DNA of 40,010 nucleotides from JAPLGE01 sp964355545. Lineage in GTDB: Bacteria; Bipolaricaulota; Bipolaricaulia; UBA7950; UBA9294. Shown in pieces: positions 38,972-40,010 of this stretch. The notes beneath the pieces were generated by a model. It worked only from the letters and a program-made list of their open reading frames with translations. It did no database searches and was not told where the DNA came from. Numbering within the stretch: position 1 is the first letter of the stretch; the number at the start of each line of letters is the position of its first letter. The position numbers were made by a program, and so were the translations under genes. The DNA lies in NCBI GenBank assembly GCA_964355545.1, contig CAYHEK010000005.1:1-40010 (forward strand), given 5' to 3'.

Positions 38972-40010
38972 ATGCTCGCAACAAGAGACGCATCTGGCGG
39001 AAAGAGGTGGAAGCCCCTCCTCGCCGTCCTGCTCGTGATCGGCCTGATGATGGGGCTCGCTGCGTGTCGGGGGTTCTTCGGGCAGGCCCCGATCGCGCTG
39101 TTGGTCGTGGAGCCCACGGACGACGAGGAGGTGCCGGTCGAGATCACCTTCGACATCGCCGGCTCGACTGATCCCGACGGAACGATCACGAGCTACGTCC
39201 TGAACTTCGATGACGGGTCCACGCAGACGGGGAGTGATGTCAGTGCGGCCATTTCCCCTCACGCGTACATGGTCGCGGGGACCTACACGGTGATCCTCAG
39301 AGTGACCGACAACGACGGTCGGATCGGGATGGATTCTGAGATCGTCGTCATCGGGCCGGCGATGCTCACCTTCGCGAGCGATCGCGACGGCGACTACGAC
39401 ATCTGGCGGATGAAGGCCGGTGACGGGAGCGACCAACAGCGGGTCCTGAACACGTCAGTTGATGAGCTTTTCCCGGACCTTCTGCGCGTGACGCGGAACA
39501 AGATCGCCTACGCGGCCGAGGACGCCGCGAGATGGAACATCTGGACGATGACGGTCGAGGGCAATTACACCACTCAGTTGACGACCCAGACCCCGTCGAA
39601 CCAGCTTGAGCCGAGCTGGTCGCACGACGGCACAAAGATCGCCTACGCCTCGAACGCGGCCCAGACTCAGACTCCCTCGGCGACGACGTGGGAGATCTAC
39701 ACGATGACCGCCGCGGGCGCCACCCAGACTAAGCTGACGTCGCTGACGTCGCAGACCCCATCATATTGGGCGATCGCACCGGCCTACTCGCCGACGACCA
39801 ACGACATCGTCTTTGTCTCCAACAAGGGCGCAAGCGGCGACGCAAGCGGCGGGAGCTCGATCTGGCTGTGGCGCGATTCGACGTCGAACGCGAGCGAGCT
39901 CTACGACTCGACGGGCGAGGACGGCGCCGTCTCTCCGGCCGCGTTCCCAAGCGGTCTCGGCAGCCCCCTCTATCTCCCGAGCGGGATCTCCAAGCCCGCC
40001 TGGTCGTCGG
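38972..40010 (+). CDS. PKD-domain lipoprotein with TolB-like beta-propeller, 3' end outside the window
   Basis: At least 346 residues, open at the window edge. ATG 38972 lies eight bases after a perfect AAGGAGG. The signal peptide ends in a lipobox LAAC (C32), so it is a lipoprotein. A PKD domain follows (~45-130: DIAGSTDPDGTITSYVLNFD, AGTYTVILRVTDNDG), then WD40-like/PD40 repeats as in TolB: FASDRDGDYDIWRMKAGDG, KIAYAAEDAARWNIWTMTVE, SWSHDGTKIAYASN. Divergent from the ECF sigma gene. Probably a surface-exposed binding protein; whether it is under the ECF factor is unknown. Confidence 0.88.
   Translation, partial: MLATRDASGGKRWKPLLAVLLVIGLMMGLAACRGFFGQAPIALLVVEPTDDEEVPVEITFDIAGSTDPDGTITSYVLNFDDGSTQTGSDVSAAISPHAYMVAGTYTVILRVTDNDGRIGMDSEIVVIGPAMLTFASDRDGDYDIWRMKAGDGSDQQRVLNTSVDELFPDLLRVTRNKIAYAAEDAARWNIWTMTVEGNYTTQLTTQTPSNQLEPSWSHDGTKIAYASNAAQTQTPSATTWEIYTMTAAGATQTKLTSLTSQTPSYWAIAPAYSPTTNDIVFVSNKGASGDASGGSSIWLWRDSTSNASELYDSTGEDGAVSPAAFPSGLGSPLYLPSGISKPAWSS

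Noticed and set aside
1..40010. Prophage, insertion sequence, integrase or defence island
   Set aside because: No transposase, integrase, phage structural gene, restriction-modification or CRISPR-Cas gene and no terminal repeats were found.

Overview
The window is a compact, GC-rich bacterial chromosome segment. Genes abut or overlap, and convergent genes even share stop codons. A run of exactly 100 N (34830-34929) marks a scaffold join, so this is a draft assembly, probably a metagenome bin. RF2, MraY, RuvA/RuvX, RsmI, GatA and a tRNA-Leu show it is bacterial. The style (BMP-type nucleoside ABC system, PKD/DUF4384-like surface proteins, an odd MraY) fits a deep-branching uncultured phylum such as Bipolaricaulota (OP1). 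That placement is an impression, not something the sequence proves.

Layout. 1-1.8 kb: AraC/GyrI-type regulator and a P-loop kinase. 1.8-3.9 kb: an ArsR regulator coupled to a glutaredoxin and divergent from an OsmC peroxidase (a likely thiol-redox switch), then a DRTGG/P-loop protein. 4.1-6.2 kb: an OmpR/BaeS two-component pair. 6.2-9.1 kb: YkuK, rsmI, prfB with its programmed +1 frameshift, and a small ribbon-helix-helix protein. 9.1-11.5 kb: a tightly coupled minus-strand operon (unknown gene, YigZ/IMPACT, ruvA, ruvX). 11.6-15.7 kb: an acyl-CoA synthetase operon that includes cytidine deaminase, facing a pyrimidine-nucleoside phosphorylase. 16-20.6 kb: a phosphonate-type ABC transporter whose two permeases each carry an N-terminal RDD domain. 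20.7-25.6 kb: a BMP-family nucleoside-type ABC transporter. 25.7-26.5 kb: an exported unknown protein, then a 384-base gene-free, structured stretch. 26.8-30.1 kb: a PAS histidine kinase with a single-domain response regulator, and a Crp/Fnr-type regulator. 30.1-34.8 kb: a nitrilase-family amidase, tRNA-Leu(CAG)-gatA, mraY and an unknown protein. 34.9-40 kb: a surface/sensing island with PKD proteins, an ECF sigma factor and an anti-sigma-like protein carrying a CBM48-like domain.

How the parts connect. Cytidine deaminase, pyrimidine-nucleoside phosphorylase and the BMP transporter form a plausible nucleoside uptake and salvage set. Both ABC systems are built alike: the binding-protein gene comes first, then a strong hairpin, then the ATPase and permeases, as expected for over-expressing the binding protein. 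A perfect TGTGA-N6-TCACA palindrome sits on the phnD start site. A related site overlaps the promoter of the Crp/Fnr-type gene 9.4 kb away, suggesting one regulon.

Promoters read as TTGxxx-N17/18-TAxxxT. Most genes have Shine-Dalgarno sites. At least three (6246, 25713, 34783) have a -10-like hexamer 6-9 nt before the start codon and no SD, suggesting leaderless mRNAs. The strongest leads for something undescribed are the twin RDD-PhnE fusions, the Crp-like site pair, the MraY with Asn in place of a catalytic Asp, and the structured gene-free stretch at 26.5-26.8 kb.
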